DNA of 64,000 nt from Megaustenia siamemsis (GCA_032433765.1 JAVIAB010000102.1:15009730-15073729), one strand, 5' to 3'; shown: positions 20,725 to 32,456, numbered from the stretch's first letter. Translations and numbers: made by a program. The notes: generated from the letters alone by a model not told the origin.

Positions 20725-21535
20725 CAAAGATTAGATGCTATAATCCATTAGTGACACTTTGTCAATGATCAGATCTTATATTCTATTAGTGACACTGTGT
20801 CAATGATCAGATCTTATATTCTATTAGTGACACTGTGTCAATAATCAGATCTTATATTCTATTAGTGACACAGTGTGAATAATCAGATCTTATAATCCAT
20901 TAGTGACACAGTGTGAATAATCAGATCTTATACTCCATTAGTGACACAGTGTTAATGATCAGATCTTATATTCTATTAGTGACACTGTGTCATAGATCAG
21001 ATCTTATAATCCATTAGTGACACAGTGTTAATGATCAGATCTTATACTCCATTAGTGACACAGTGTTAATGATCAGATCTTATACTCCATTAGTGACACA
21101 GTGTTAATGATCAGATCTTATACTCCATTAGTGACACAGTGTTAATGATCAGATCTTATATTCTATTAGTGACACTGTGTCATAGATCAGATCTTATAAT
21201 CCATTAGTGACACAGTGTCATTGACAGGATCTTATAAACCATTAGGGACGATGTGTCAATAACCAGATCTTTTTATTTATTAAAGACACTGTATCCTATA
21301 ATCCATTAGTGATGTTATGTCATTGACCAGATCCTATAATCCATTAGTGACATTGTGTCAATGACCCAGTTTTTTTTATCCACTAAAGACTCTGTATCCT
21401 ATAATCCATTAGTGATATTGTATCAATGACTAGATACCATAATCCATTAGTCACTGTATCAATGATCAGATCTTATAATCAATTAGTGACATTGTGTCAA
21501 TGACCAGATCTTATAATCCATTAGTGACACTACTC
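20725..21535. repeat. ~38-bp minisatellite, ~20 copies
   Basis: The unit is CCATTAGTGACACAGTGTTA followed by ATGATCAGATCTTATACT. Copies diverge strongly in the right third (21200-21535), with shortened units. Each unit carries a TGATCAGATC motif. Confidence 0.9.
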
Positions 21536-21809
21536 TTGATATTTTTGTTCTTCATCTCACTATCATTTTCTTGCCTTTTACTGAAAACATTTCTTCAATA
21601 CATGTTTTGTCTTTATTTATGTCTTTGTCTTTCCTGTTGCATCATTTCCACAGAGAGTGTTGATAAAGGAGTTCCAAATGGTCTTTTGAGCATGAATATA
21701 ATATGCTGGAACCACAATTATGAAAATGTTTGTTGTTTTGAATTTTTTTTCAATTATAAAAAATATTGACAAAGTAGAAAGTATATAAGCAAAACATAAA
21801 TAGTTGAAT

Positions 21810-22162
21810 TTTTTTTTTTTTTTTTTTTTTTTTTCTTTTTTTGCATTCGCCAGCTTTTACCTCTGACGAAGTCCCTAGAGACTAGGAACTGGATTTTGCG
21901 TGTTAATCCATTTTTCCCTGGCAGCCATGTGCACAGGCGCCCTCGCCACACAGGCAGATAACTCCATCTTCAGAGATACTCATATTTTTTCCATCGATGA
22001 GTAATTGACATTTCAAGCTGGGCCTCGCTGCTGAGACCAGGGGTGGTTGCCGCAGAGAGAAATCATAAATAAAAATTCTAACTGGTGCAGCCAGGATTTG
22101 AACCCACAACCTCTCTATCTGCGAGGCCAGCGTATTGCCTCGAGACCAACCAGACCCCCCAA
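21810..22162 (-). mobile_element. SINE4 copy 1 (tRNA-like head, poly(A) tail)
   Basis: Reading minus, GGTTGGTCTCGAGGCAATAC and then GGTTGTGGGTTCAAATCCTG give A-box and B-box-like blocks. A ~250-bp body follows, with a long poly(A) tail that appears as T(22) here. It is about 85% similar to the copy at 22659-22969. Confidence 0.85.
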
Positions 22163-22646
22163 ATAATAGAAATGAACATCAACTATTCAGCAACTAGATG
22201 TAATTGTGAACTTTGACAGCACAGAGCTGATACATTGTTGAAATATTTGTGCCACTTAGGACATTCAAATGCAAAATATACTGAGTAGACCTGACAAGAC
22301 AAATAAGAGACAGTCATACTTGAACATACATCACCGAGAAGAGAATAATGAAAATGAGAAAATGAATGACAGGTTAAATAATACATGGAAAAGATGAGAC
22401 TGTGTGAACTAAAATACAAGTAGGCTTCAACATATATCAAATGTTGTCACGAGGCAATCTGATCAACTGAAGAAGCTCCACTGTCAAGCTAGTGTTTTGG
22501 GCCTTAAGCTTCTTGACACTCTAAGGAAGGTGGACCTGCCTGGATTATGACTCCCAGGCATCAACTTCCTATTGCATTGAACTCTAAAGCTTACAATATA
22601 TTCAGCTTAAAATAACTACACTTATTCTATGCAACACTTCTGGTCA
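22163..22646. other. Unannotated stretch between SINE4 copies
   Basis: I see no coding potential and no recognised repeat. Confidence 0.4.
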
Positions 22647-22658
22647 AATCTATGGTCT

Positions 22659-22969
22659 TTTTTTTTTCTCGTTCGCTCTGACAAATTCCCTAGAGGCTTG
22701 GAACTGAATTTTGCATGTTAATCCATTTTTTCCTGGCAGCCGTGTGCACAGGGGTCCCTCGCCGTACAGGCAGATAACTCCAACTTCGGAGGTACTCATA
22801 TTTTTTCCATCAATGAGTAATTGGCATTTCAAGCTGGGCTTCGCTGCTGAGACCAGGGGTGATTGCCGTAGAGAGAAATCATAAATAAAAATCCAGTGTA
22901 GCTGGGATTTGAACCCACAACCTCTCTGACTCGAGGCCGGCGTCTTGCCTTGAGACCAACCCGTCCCCC
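22659..22969 (-). mobile_element. SINE4 copy 2 with 12-bp TSD
   Basis: It is flanked by AATCTATGGTCT at 22647-22658 and 22970-22981. Minus strand: a tRNA-like head with GGTTGTGGGTTCAAATCCCA (B box), a body containing CTGGTCTCAGCAGCGAAGCC, and an A-rich 3' tail (T run at 22659). Confidence 0.92.
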
Positions 22970-23198
22970 AATCTATGGTCTAAACCTGGTTGTATACTAT
23001 TTGTCTTTGCATTAACCTAGCACATTGATGTCCTCTTCATGGTGGCAGCAATCTAAAATGGCCTGTATTTGGAGCGTCCTTTTACATAATGACATACATG
23101 CTGCCTCTTGTCATAGCGTAACTCAGCACAATGGAGTGCCCCCCCCCCTCTCCTTCTCTTTGGTGGGGTTCATTTACATGCAAGTATGGAACATATAT

Positions 23199-23457
23199 AT
23201 GGAAGCCACGATAGCTCAGTGGTTAGTGAACTGGACTACAAAGGACAAGAGGTCGGGTTCAATCCTGACCAACGGTTTCCAGGTTCACCCAGCCATAAAT
23301 GGGTACCGGATTTTTTTTCTGGGAAAGTAAAGCAGCACGGGCGCAATACCGACCACATTACTCCAAAAATCATGTGCCGAAGGTGTATATAAATTATGGT
23401 ATTAACACCATATTCCTTATACGCCACTTGGCGTGACAGGGCTCTTTACTTTTTTTT
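23199..23457 (+). mobile_element. SINE1 copy with 13-bp TSD
   Basis: The TSD ATGGAACATATAT lies at 23186-23198 and 23458-23470. The head GATAGCTCAGTGGTTAGTGA and GGTTCAATCC are pol III A and B boxes; the 3' end is GCTCTTTACTTTTTTT. Confidence 0.95.
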
Positions 23458-23470
23458 ATGGAACATATAT

Positions 23471-24379
23471 AGTGCCACAAGCCATTCGACTAGTGTATCT
23501 GTGTCAGTGCCCAGTATATTAAAATATATGGCACATTTGATTAACTCTGTGATAATGATTCCTGATTGGGTAATAATTCCATGACATTAAGAAGTGGTTA
23601 ACACAGTCTGTTCTAGAGGGAAGGAATAAAAAAGTGATAAAAGATGTCAATGTTGCAGTTCATTATGAAGAAGGAGCAGAAACGCTGTTAAACCTGACTT
23701 AACTAGAAACTGTCATTAATGGCTGCCAATTCACTTTGCTGGTCCACAATCATGGAAAAGTAAAAAAAAAATTAAAATTAAAATTCATCACATACATTAA
23801 CAAATCAGGCAGTGAAATAAAGACAAACACAAGTGATGCTTCTGCAGGCCAAAAGAATTAATAATAATATTTATAAAATTAATAGTTTATTGCACAATTT
23901 TTCAAACATTATAAGTATTTATTAAATAATAACAATATTTGTAAATACTTGGGAAATTTTAAAATAGATTTTGAATCTGTCTCATTTAATTACGTTATTT
24001 GATTTCATCTTATTTTATTACATTATATTCTCCTCCTTTGTTTTTATTTAACCTTTACTACTTTATAAAATGGGCTGAGCTTTACTTCCAATGCTTTTAG
24101 TTATCACTTTTCTTTGAAAAATGTTCACAATTTAATTCTTGTTTATCTCAAACGTAACAGTTTGATGAGCCAATGTAAATTGATTACACTTGAGTGCCAT
24201 GGCCAGATTTTGTTTCCACATTTATGTTCTTAGATAAAACCCAAATCTTTCATGAAACAAGTCAGCAGAAAATGTTATGTAATGGCCAAATTAAAATCTA
24301 CATCTAATTATTTTTGTTAGAAATGTATTGATAGCTTTAGATACTTTCTGACAGTGAAAGCATGAGATGTATTTGGGAC
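23471..24379. other. Unannotated AT-rich stretch
   Basis: No ORF, splice-bounded exon or recognisable repeat is visible. Confidence 0.45.
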
Positions 24380-24389
24380 ATTACTACAT

Positions 24390-24783
24390 CCACATAGCTC
24401 AGTGGTTAGTGAACTGGACTACAAAGGACAAGGGGTAGGGTTCGATCCCAAGAAAACCGGCACAGCTTCCGGGTTCACCCAGCCTTAAATGGGTATCGGA
24501 TTTTTTTCTGGAAAAGTGAAGCGGTATGGGTGTAATACCGACCACATTGCCCCAAAAAAATCACGTGCTGAAGGTCTGTAAAAATTATGGTCACTAACAC
24601 CATATAACACCAGCAGTGATCTCTGCAATGTGGGCCATTTTGGCACGCAAGGTTTCTGCTTTTGAGATTGTACTTCTGCCCTATGTGCCGTCTTCGGCTC
24701 AAAAGGACAATAGATAGATAGATAGAACACCATATTCACTATGCGCCACTTGGCGTGATGGAGGTACTTTACTTTTTTTTTTT
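24390..24783 (+). mobile_element. SINE1 copy with 10-bp TSD, internally interrupted
   Basis: The TSD ATTACTACAT lies at 24380-24389 and 24784-24793. A box (CATAGCTCAGTGGTTAGTGA) and B box (GGTTCGATCCCA) are intact. The 3' part is split by the 121-bp insertion at 24605-24725. Confidence 0.93.
24605..24725 (+). mobile_element. 121-bp GATA-tailed retroposon nested in SINE1
   Basis: It is flanked by AACACCATA at 24596-24604 and 24726-24734 and ends in (ATAG)n. Its last 40 bp (GCCCTATGTGCCGTC..., CGGCTCAAAAGGACAATAG) match the 3' end of LINE-D at about 34 of 40 positions, suggesting it borrows LINE-D machinery. Confidence 0.8.
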
Positions 24784-24793
24784 ATTACTACAT

Positions 24794-25229
24794 TCAAGCA
24801 ATCATCTGTGCCTTTACTTTCATGCATGTCACGTTCAATAGATGAAAAACGGCTAGTATTTTGTATCTATGTTTATTTAAATTAAATTACATGAAATTTA
24901 ATGGGTCTTTTTTTTATTTTGAATATTGTGACTTAAATTTAAGAGAAAGAAGAGAATGAGCAGTCAAAGGTGCAGGTGGGAAGACAATATCAATGAATAG
25001 ACTTATTTCATTAACTCTCTGGTAGCTGTGAAGTCAGTGAGATATAAAGATTGTTGATTTCAGGCATCCCTATTCCAATAATTTAATCCCTAATGGGCAA
25101 GTGGCTAGTAAACTTACTTTGATGGGTGAAAATAGCGCTCTGGCTTTATGGTAATTTTTGGCTTGACACCATACTCCAATCAGGCCAAACGGTCTCAAAT
25201 CAAATTGGGTAATTAGTTTGTCAATGTTT
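24794..25229. other. Unannotated stretch
   Basis: No gene or repeat is recognised. Confidence 0.4.
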
Positions 25230-26318
25230 GCGTAGAGCAGGGAGGAAAAATGTAAATTTTTGGGAAGGTAGAAACAGGGAGGAAAAGTGTAAATTGTTGG
25301 GAAGGTAGAAACAGGGAGGAAAAGTGTCAATTGTTGGGAAGGTAGAAACAGGGAGGAAAAGTGTCAATTGTTGGGAAGGTAAGAACAAGGAGGAAAAGTG
25401 TCAATTGTTGGGAAGGTAGAAACAGGGAGGAAAAGTGTCAATTGTTGGGAAGGTAAGAACAGGAAGGAAAAGTGTAAATTTTTGGGAAGGTAAGAACAGG
25501 GAGAAAAGTGTAAATTTGGGGAAAGTAAGAACAGGGAGGAAAAGTGTAAATTTTTGGGAATGTAAGAACAGGGAGGAAAAGTGTAAATTTTTGGGAAGTA
25601 AGAACAGGGAGGAAAAGTGTAAATTTTTGGGAAGGTAAGAACAAGGAGGAAAAGTGTAAATTTTTGGGAAAGTAAGAACAGGAAGGAAAAGTGTAAATTT
25701 TTGGGAAGGTAAGAACAGGAAGGAAAAGTGTAAATTTTTGGGAAGGTAGAAACAGGAAGGAAAAGTGTAAATTGTTGGGAAGGTAGAAACAGGAAGGAAA
25801 AGTGTAAATTGTTGGGAAGGTAGAAACAGGGAGGAAAAGTGTAAATTTTTGGGAAGGTAAGAACAGGGAGGAAAAGTGTAAATTGTTGGGAAGGTAAGAA
25901 CAGGGAGGAAAAGTGTAAATTTTTGGGAAGGTAAGAACAGGAAGGAAAAGTGTAAATTTTTGGGAAGGTAGAAACAGGAAGGAAAAGTGTAAATTGTTGG
26001 GAAGGTAGAAACAGGAAGGAAAAGTGTAAATTGTTGGGAAGGTAGAAACAGGGAGGAAAAGTGTAAATTTTTGGGAAGGTAGAAACAGGAAGGAAAAGTG
26101 TAAATTGTTGGGAAGGTAGAAACAGGAAGGAAAAGTGTAAATTTTTGGGAAGGTAGAAACAGGAAGGAAAAGTGTAAATTGTTGGGAAGGTAGAAACAGG
26201 AAGGAAAAGTGTAAATTTTTGGGAAGGTAGAAACAGGAAGGAAAAGTGTAAATTTTGGGAAGGTAGAAACAGGAAGGAAAAGTGTCAATTGTTGGGAAGG
26301 TAGAAACGGAGGAAAAGC
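25230..26318. repeat. 37-bp minisatellite, ~29 copies
   Basis: The unit is GGGAAGGTAGAAACAGGAAG followed by GAAAAGTGTAAATTGTT. Variation is structured: GTAGAAACA against GTAAGAACA, and AATTGTT against AATTTTT. Two overlapping minus-strand frames of more than 300 codons (FTLFLPVSTFPKIY-type repeats) are by-products of the array. Confidence 0.95.
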
Positions 26319-26834
26319 ACGTGGAGTAAAGGCGTAACAACACATCAAGAAGCATACAAATGTAAAGCTGATGATCAGAATGACAATTTAAAAAAAGAAA
26401 AACTAGAGGTATGATTACAGCTTCATGTAGGTGAAAAACAAAACAATATGTGGAAAAGCACTGAATCTCTAAATGTTGCTGCTAGAACATCAAGCATGAC
26501 ATATCATGTGATGATTTCATATCTTTGCTCACCTTAATCATGCCTCTTCAAGGAAAACCTCACATGAACTATGTTGATGTCATACTGTCTACAAACTAAC
26601 CTTATTCAATGTGTTGACATGTTCTGTCTAAATCCCCATGTTATATATTGAGAATCGAAAGATATTTATTATGTGCTCGTACAAAATTTATTTGATTTCA
26701 TACATCCTTATATGTCATTATTTTCTAATAATTTTAGAGTTCATTGTTTTGCTGATGTTCCCTTTCTTAATATTTTTGTTTCTGCTGGAAATTTTTATTG
26801 TTTTTATTTTTATTGTCATGCTTTTATATGTATA
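26319..26834. other. Unannotated stretch between two minisatellites
   Basis: No convincing gene. A hydrophobic 65-codon frame at 26638-26835 is AT-rich chance sequence. Confidence 0.4.
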
Positions 26835-27190
26835 GGATAAATTGTTAGAATTACTTCATAACAACATAGGATAAATAACCGTTCTACTAGATCTACTTCA
26901 TAACAACATAGGATAAATAACCGTTCTACTAGAACTACTTCATAACAACGTAGGATAAATAACCGTTCTACTAGAACTACTTCATAACAACATAGGATAA
27001 ATAACCGTTCTACTAGAACTACTTCATAACAACATAGGATAAATACGTTCTACTAGAATTACTTCATAACAACATAGGATAAATAACCGTTCTACTAGAA
27101 CTACTTCATAACAACATAGATAAATAACCGTTCTACTAGAACTACTTCATAACAACATAGGATAAATAACCGTTCTACTAGAACTACATA
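26835..27190. repeat. 42-bp minisatellite, ~8.5 copies
   Basis: The unit is GGATAAATAACCGTTCTACT followed by AGAACTACTTCATAACAACATA. Copies are nearly identical, with two small deletions. Confidence 0.95.
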
Positions 27191-27779
27191 AAAACATAAG
27201 TGACCAAGAGAAAACTATGGGGACCCAGAGAAGACCCCAAAGTCGTTTTTCTTGTTTGTGAACCAGTCTATTTTAGAGCAAAAGTTGATCTCTGTACAGA
27301 AAAAAGAGGGGGTTACTGTGGATGGCACAGACTAAGAAAACTATTGAAATGCTTTCTTCACTTAGATTAGTATTGAAAGAGAATTGGTGAGAATCTTCAA
27401 GACTCAAGACATGTCGAGTGTGGTGATTGGATGGGAGAGCAGAACTTGAAATGAAAAAGCTGGTTAGTGTTCATGCTACTGACAATGATGACACACAGGG
27501 AATATGCTAGTACCAATATGTTGTTTAACCAACTGCACATTTCTGGCTATTGTGGTTGGCAATATGCCAACTCTCTTTTTTTCTTTGTTAGAAAAAAATT
27601 CAATACCCATTTAAAACCCTGGTAGCCTAGTGGTCATCAGTTTGGGTCAAACCCAACTTCTGGTTCCCAGTAGACCAGCCCACTAAACACTGCTCTGCTG
27701 TGACTCCATTTATACAAATATTATGTACTTATATCAGTGTCAGAGAGACACAGATTCACACAATCAAGTACAGCCAAAC
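27191..27779. other. Unannotated stretch, possible decayed SINE
   Basis: Mostly unique sequence. AAAAAAATTCAATACCCATT near 27593-27612 resembles a SINE1 body in minus orientation, but the head is not recognisable. Confidence 0.35.
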
Positions 27780-28130
27780 AAATCTAAACTCCAACAGTAG
27801 AGAAGAGCAGTTGAATGAATGGACCATTGGAAAAACTGAGAGATCTTTTTAAATTCATGTCAAGGTCAAACTCCCTTGACAACACTAACAAACAAAACAG
27901 AAGAGACCAAACCACCATCTTCAGACTGAGAATTGGATGTTTCACTGAACAACCGCATCTATAGAACAAAACTAAACTCCAGCATATCCACTCCGTGAAC
28001 ATCCACCTGAAAAAGTAGAACATATCTGTTTGACTGCCTAAAACTCACTGATATCAGAGTAACTCTACTTCTACAAAGACCTGATAAATGGGATACCTTG
28101 TATGGAACTTCAAAAGAAGTCAGAAATACC
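27780..28130 (+). mobile_element. Degenerate RNase H-type LINE C-terminus
   Basis: The plus strand gives NKQNRRDQTTIFRLRIGCFT followed by an IHSVNIHL-like segment. This resembles the RLRTGH...L...L region downstream of RNase H (compare 29601-29950). Frames shift and stops are frequent. Confidence 0.45.
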
Positions 28131-29380
28131 TGGAGATATTACATGGGCCAAAGGGCATCAGCACACAGTCCGCTGGATCCATAACAACAACAACATATAG
28201 GTTTCTTTACATTTAGTGAGAATTGACATGAATATTATGTAGCGCCACAGAAAAGCTGGAATTTTGTGGAAATAAAATTTAAGCAAAATTGCTTATAAAA
28301 CTCTGCTTAAGCGTATGTCTACTAATGAAATTGTACCAGATCTGCGTTTGAAATGGACTATAAATATTAAGACCATCCAATCTTACCATACAAGTAAAGG
28401 TTCCCTCCACACCTTACTAGGCTTATGGGGAATATGGTGTCAGTGACCATATTTTTCCATGATCATGGAACATTTTTGGTTGATGTGATTGGTATCACAT
28501 CATCATCATCATCATCGAGTGCCATCTCCGCAACGAAGGTTGGCTACCATGGAACGTCATTCTGCTTTGTCTCTTGCTTTGATGGTGCAGGTTGTCATAG
28601 GCTGGTTTGTCCATCTTTTGATGTTACTCGTCCATGTTAGTCTTGGTCTGCCTCTGCCTCTTTTACCTTGTATTTTCCCCTCCAGGATTACTTTTAGTAG
28701 GCTGTTGTGTCTTTTAACATGGCCCAAAATTGCATTTGTCTTGTTCAAAATGTGTTTAGTAGTTCTCTTTTCACCTTTAGTTATTTTAAGACTTTATCAT
28801 TTGTTTTCTTTTCCTTCCATCCAATTCTACATATTCTTCTATATATCCACATTTCAAAGGCTTCAATTCTCTGTTCTGTTTTCTTGTCTAATGTCCATGC
28901 TTCTGCACCATAAAGGAATATTGAGAAGATGTAACATTTTGCTATTCTTAGTTTTAGCCCTGGTGTTATTTGTTTTGATGTTAGTATGTTCTTCATGGCA
29001 TTAAAATTACTTTTTGCCATTCCTATTCTTTTGTTTATTTCAGTTTTACATTTTCCATCACTGGTTATAATATGTCCAAGGTAGTTGTAGCTCTGAACTG
29101 TATCCAGATGTATTCCTTCAATTTTGATATCCACTTGTGGGTTTTGAGTATTTTCTTTGTTTATGATCATAGTATTAGTCTTTTTGATATTCATATCTAG
29201 TCCATATTTTTTGCTTGTCATGTTTATTTCATTAAGTAATTGTTGTAGAACGTTAGGATTTTCTACTAGTAGCACAGTATCATCAGCATATCTTAGGTTA
29301 TTGATTATCTTTCCATTAATTTGTAGGCCTGGCATCTCTGTGATGTTTTTAAAGATTTGCTCAATGTGTAGATTGAACAA

Positions 29381-29960
29381 ATTTTGTCAGAAAGATCAAA
29401 ACACAACACAACGAGCCTTCAACAAATGTTGTGAGAACACCAGATGCAAGGGTCGACCACGAAAAAGATGGATCGATGGAATATTAGAAGCACTAGGAAA
29501 CATAACAGCAGCAGAGGCGAACAGAAGAGCAAAAGACCGCAAATTATGTCTTCCCTCAATGCTGAAAGGCAGATGAGGAAGGAAAGAAGAAGAGGAAGAT
29601 CTATCTATCTATCTATCTTTCGTTCGCCTGAAGCATTGTCTATATCTGCAATGTCGTTTCCTGTATAAATGTTACTGTCTTTTGTATTCTTGCAGTGGCC
29701 ATATAGTTTTGTCTGTAGTGTTGTATCTATGGGCCAATGGATTTTCCTCAGTTACTATATCAGTGCAGTCTTGAAGTATGTGTTCAGCAGTCTGGGGCGC
29801 CTGTCCACATGTACAAGTAGTTGAGGTGCCGATCTTGAATTTTGTATACATGTGACTATGGAGTCGATTGTGTCCTGTTCTGAGACGTATAATGATAACT
29901 TGTTCATATCTATTCATATTATAAAAGGCATCCTGATTTGGGGCTTGTGGAAGAGGAAGA
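29381..29960 (+). mobile_element. LINE-C 3' end nested in LINE-E (12-bp TSD)
   Basis: The TSD TAGATTGAACAA lies at 29369-29380 and 29961-29972. The coding remnant reads TTQRAFNKCCENTRCKGRPR, KRWIDGILEALGN and ANRRAKDRKLCLPSML, followed by an A/G-rich 3' end. The tail is interrupted by a third element at 29601-29950. Confidence 0.88.
29601..29950 (-). mobile_element. RNase H-type LINE 3' end nested in LINE-C (11-bp TSD)
   Basis: The TSD AAGAGGAAGAT lies at 29590-29600 and 29951-29961. The minus frame encodes the region after RNase H: EQVIIIRLRTGHNRLHSHMY, then TCTCGQAPQTAEHILQDCTD, a Cys/His zinc-knuckle-like CxCG...EHILQDC motif. It ends in an (AGAT)n tail, seen as CTATCTATCT at 29601. Confidence 0.9.
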
Positions 29961-30560
29961 TAGATTGAACAAGCTTGGTGATAGGATGCATCCCTGTCTT
30001 ACTCATCTTTTTATATCAATGGGTGTAGAGTTCTTTTTGTTATATCTTATTATTGCTGTTTGCTCCCAGTATAGATTACATATTAGTTTTACGTCCATGT
30101 CATCTAGATGTATCTCTTTTAGGCATTCTATAAGTTGTTTGTGGTGTACTCTATCAAAAGCTTTGGTGTAGTCTATGAAGCAGGCATATATTGGTTTGTT
30201 TACTTCTGTGTACTTTTCGATTAATGTTCTCATGCAGATTATGGCTTCTTTTGTCCTGCTATTTTTCCTAAATCTAAATTGCTGCTCATCTAATTCAGTA
30301 TTGATTTTATTCTGAATCCCTCCTTGTGTAACTTTTAGCAAAATTTTTGTAACATGGCTCATTAGGCTTATTGTCACTGCATTCAACTGCACCCACGGTA
30401 TCACATCAGGCCACCTTTAGTTCCCAGAAAAATCTCTGGTACCCATTTTTCGGGGCCTTTTCAGTCTGATAAACAAATCCACCGCTTCTAGGAATCTAAC
30501 CTGGGCCCTTCTGATCAGGAAGTGAGCATCCTAGCTACTCTGCCATCAAGGCTTCAACTT

Positions 30561-30825
30561 AACCATATGGATACATATAAATAAATGAAAATGTAGTTTT
30601 AGCTACAACCTATGATGGCAGTTGTGGTATAATATAATGTAGAAATCATAGTCTGGGGTTGAATGAATCATGCCTTGCAAAGAAGAAAGTGAAAAACCCA
30701 AAGCCAACTAATCATGCAACATCAATCATGCTTCACTAAGAAGGCAAAACCTCTATTTAAAAAAACACAAAAAAACACACACAAAAAAACACAAAACATT
30801 TCATTAATCAGCTCTGTAGTTGAAG
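30561..30825. other. Unannotated stretch
   Basis: AT-rich, with an A/C-rich simple run (ACACAAAAAAACAC) near 30760-30800. Confidence 0.4.
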
Positions 30826-31200
30826 ATATGAAAGTACAGATATACAATTTATTCTTGAGTTGTGTTTGTAACCCTATGCTATAGTCATGAGTACACATGC
30901 GTGACAGACATTGCCAATAATAGCTACGTTTTTAGGTAGCTTAGTTGGCCATGTGCTCTAGTGTTTGTTTCTCGTGTCAAGGCACTGTGCCGAGGAGTAT
31001 GGGTTTGATCCTGCTTTGGACCATCTATGGTTCTTTGTTATTTTCTGTTGTTGATTATTTGTGATTTTTTTCCGAGTGTCATAAACATACCTCTTCCCCT
31101 GAAGTTATTCGCTGATCACCTCAGATGTTTCCCTCTAAAACAATATTCATTTATTATTATTTGTCTCCTATTACAATAACATTATTTTCTTATGTGTTGG
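30826..31200 (+). mobile_element. SINE3 copy
   Basis: It shares GTAACCCTATGCTATAGTCA with 46190-46215. The tRNA-like block TAGCTTAGTTGGCCATGTGC (A box) and GGGTTTGATCCTG (B box) is followed by CTTTGTTATTTTCTGTTGTT and a 3' end of AATATTCATTTATTATTATT. It is related to copies at 43245 and 46049. Confidence 0.8.
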
Positions 31201-31494
31201 TGACAATGGTGTTTTTTAAAAAAAATGCTGCAATAATTTTGCATTTTATACATTTTGAAATATGTTGTCTTTTAGAAATTGCCATCTGAGAATTCAATGA
31301 ATTGTAAATGTTGATGGAAAATGCAAGTAAAATCTTGTTAATTTTATTAAGTTTATCAATGAACTACTTAGTTTGTGAGTTGCTGCTGTTTTAGTTTTGC
31401 TTGTTTATTGAATTATTTTTGTTATGAGAATAGCTTTGCTCTGCTTATTGTTACTTTCTTTTGTGCTCAAACAAGCTCTACTTTTTATAGAGCT

Positions 31495-31605
31495 TTTGTT
31501 CCCAAAAGACACAAACTGTGTTACTATTTATACATCAAATGAAGATAATTTTGTTCCCAAAAGACACAAACTGTGTTACTATTTATACATCAAATGAAGA
31601 TAATT
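31495..31605. repeat. 55-bp perfect tandem duplication
   Basis: TTTTGTTCCCAAAAGACACA through ATCAAATGAAGATAA occurs twice back to back without mismatch, indicating a recent duplication. Confidence 0.95.
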
Positions 31606-31934
31606 TCTCTCATTCTGTGAAAGACAGGCGGTATGTTTTAAAAAATTGATGAAAGGTTTTATTTCAATTGTAAAACTTTTTGTGGTCTGTTTTTTAGGTT
31701 TGCTTTCATAGATTAGCATTGATAAAAGTTAAGAAAAGGACATACATTACATACAAGATTATTTTTAAAGAAATGAATTAAAGCATGTGCCAATTTGGGT
31801 CGCTGAGGAATGAAGTTGAAAATATAACAAAAGTTATAATGTTTTCAAAAGTGAATTGCTCACCTAATGCAGGTTGGCAGAAAAAAAAATATATACTTAA
31901 AACTTAAATATTATACGCACCCGGCCATATTAAG
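31606..31934. other. Unannotated stretch
   Basis: No gene or repeat is recognised. Confidence 0.4.
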
Positions 31935-32090
31935 AAAGTTTCCTGGGCCAATGGCGCGGAACACAGTGCAACGTTCTAACATGTAATCACGGGGCAACCG
32001 AATCACTTAAACAGACAGCTGCCTTCGTAAGAGAGTCCAGAATCCTAGTCTGACAGAGTCATGATCACAGAAGAAGAAGAAGGTTTCCAC
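31935..32090 (+). mobile_element. Degenerate retroposon F copy
   Basis: GGGCCAATGGCGCGGAACAC followed by AGTGCAACGTTCTAAC and CAGACAGCTGCCTTCGTAAG matches retroposon F (compare 50950-51200). It ends in a GAAGAAGAAGAAGG tail. Confidence 0.65.
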
Positions 32091-32456
32091 CAAAAGAAGT
32101 GAGGTAGGAACTATAAAGAAGATTAAACTACTGAATGGATTTCATCTTCTTCAACTTTCAGTATTCTATACTCAGCATATTACACTGAGAGATGAACTGC
32201 CTCTATGTATTTAGTCATTAGCAGAATGTCACCATAACTACCCCATAGTTTGTCTGCAAACTGTTTGTCTTGGTGTTTAAATTAAATTGCGTGGATTTCA
32301 GTTGAATGATGTCCAATTCAAGAAGTAACAGAATATAAATTATAATGTGGCATATTGCTTTTGAAGTGATTGCACCACATACTGGGGATTATAGCTAATC
32401 ATGAAAGAAAAACAAATAGGAAAACAATTTTGAATGTTGACTATGGACTGAAGGAA
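32091..32456. other. Unannotated stretch
   Basis: No recognised feature. Confidence 0.4.

Larger units (their letters stand above)
28503..30396 (-). mobile_element. LINE-E, 5'-truncated, inserted in SINE2
   Basis: The minus strand shows reverse transcriptase pieces LMSHVTKILLKV, FRKNSRTKEAIICMRTLIEK and FIDYTKAFDRVHHKQLIECL (30003-30404). After an interruption, 28781-29380 continues with INGKIINNLRYADDTVLLVE (catalytic ADD), YNYLGHIITSDGKCKTEINK and FLYGAEAWTLDKKTEQRIEA. The 3' end is GATGATGATG-rich at 28503. It is RTE-like. The VRQGC-LSP...NLY motif around 29960-30000 is split by the LINE-C insertion. Confidence 0.9.
28395..30560 (-). mobile_element. SINE2 copy split by a LINE-E insertion
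   Basis: The left piece (28395-28502) carries the 3' end (AAAGGTTCCCTCCAC, TTACTAGGCTTATGGGGAAT). The right piece (30397-30560) carries the body (GGCCACCTTTAGTTCCCAGA) and tRNA-like head (CTACTCTGCCATCAAGGCTT inverted). They join at GGTATCACATCA, duplicated at 28491-28502 and 30397-30408. The intact relative at 53697-53968 shows the uninterrupted order. Confidence 0.85.

Noticed and set aside
23199..23290. Functional tRNA gene
   Set aside because: The A and B boxes belong to the head of SINE1, which is dispersed and followed by a SINE body and TSD; the cloverleaf is degraded.
25401..26355. Two minus-strand ORFs of 305 and 315 codons
   Set aside because: Both are products of the 37-bp minisatellite read in different frames, repeating FTLFLPVSTFPKIY-like peptides; composition, not selection, keeps them open.
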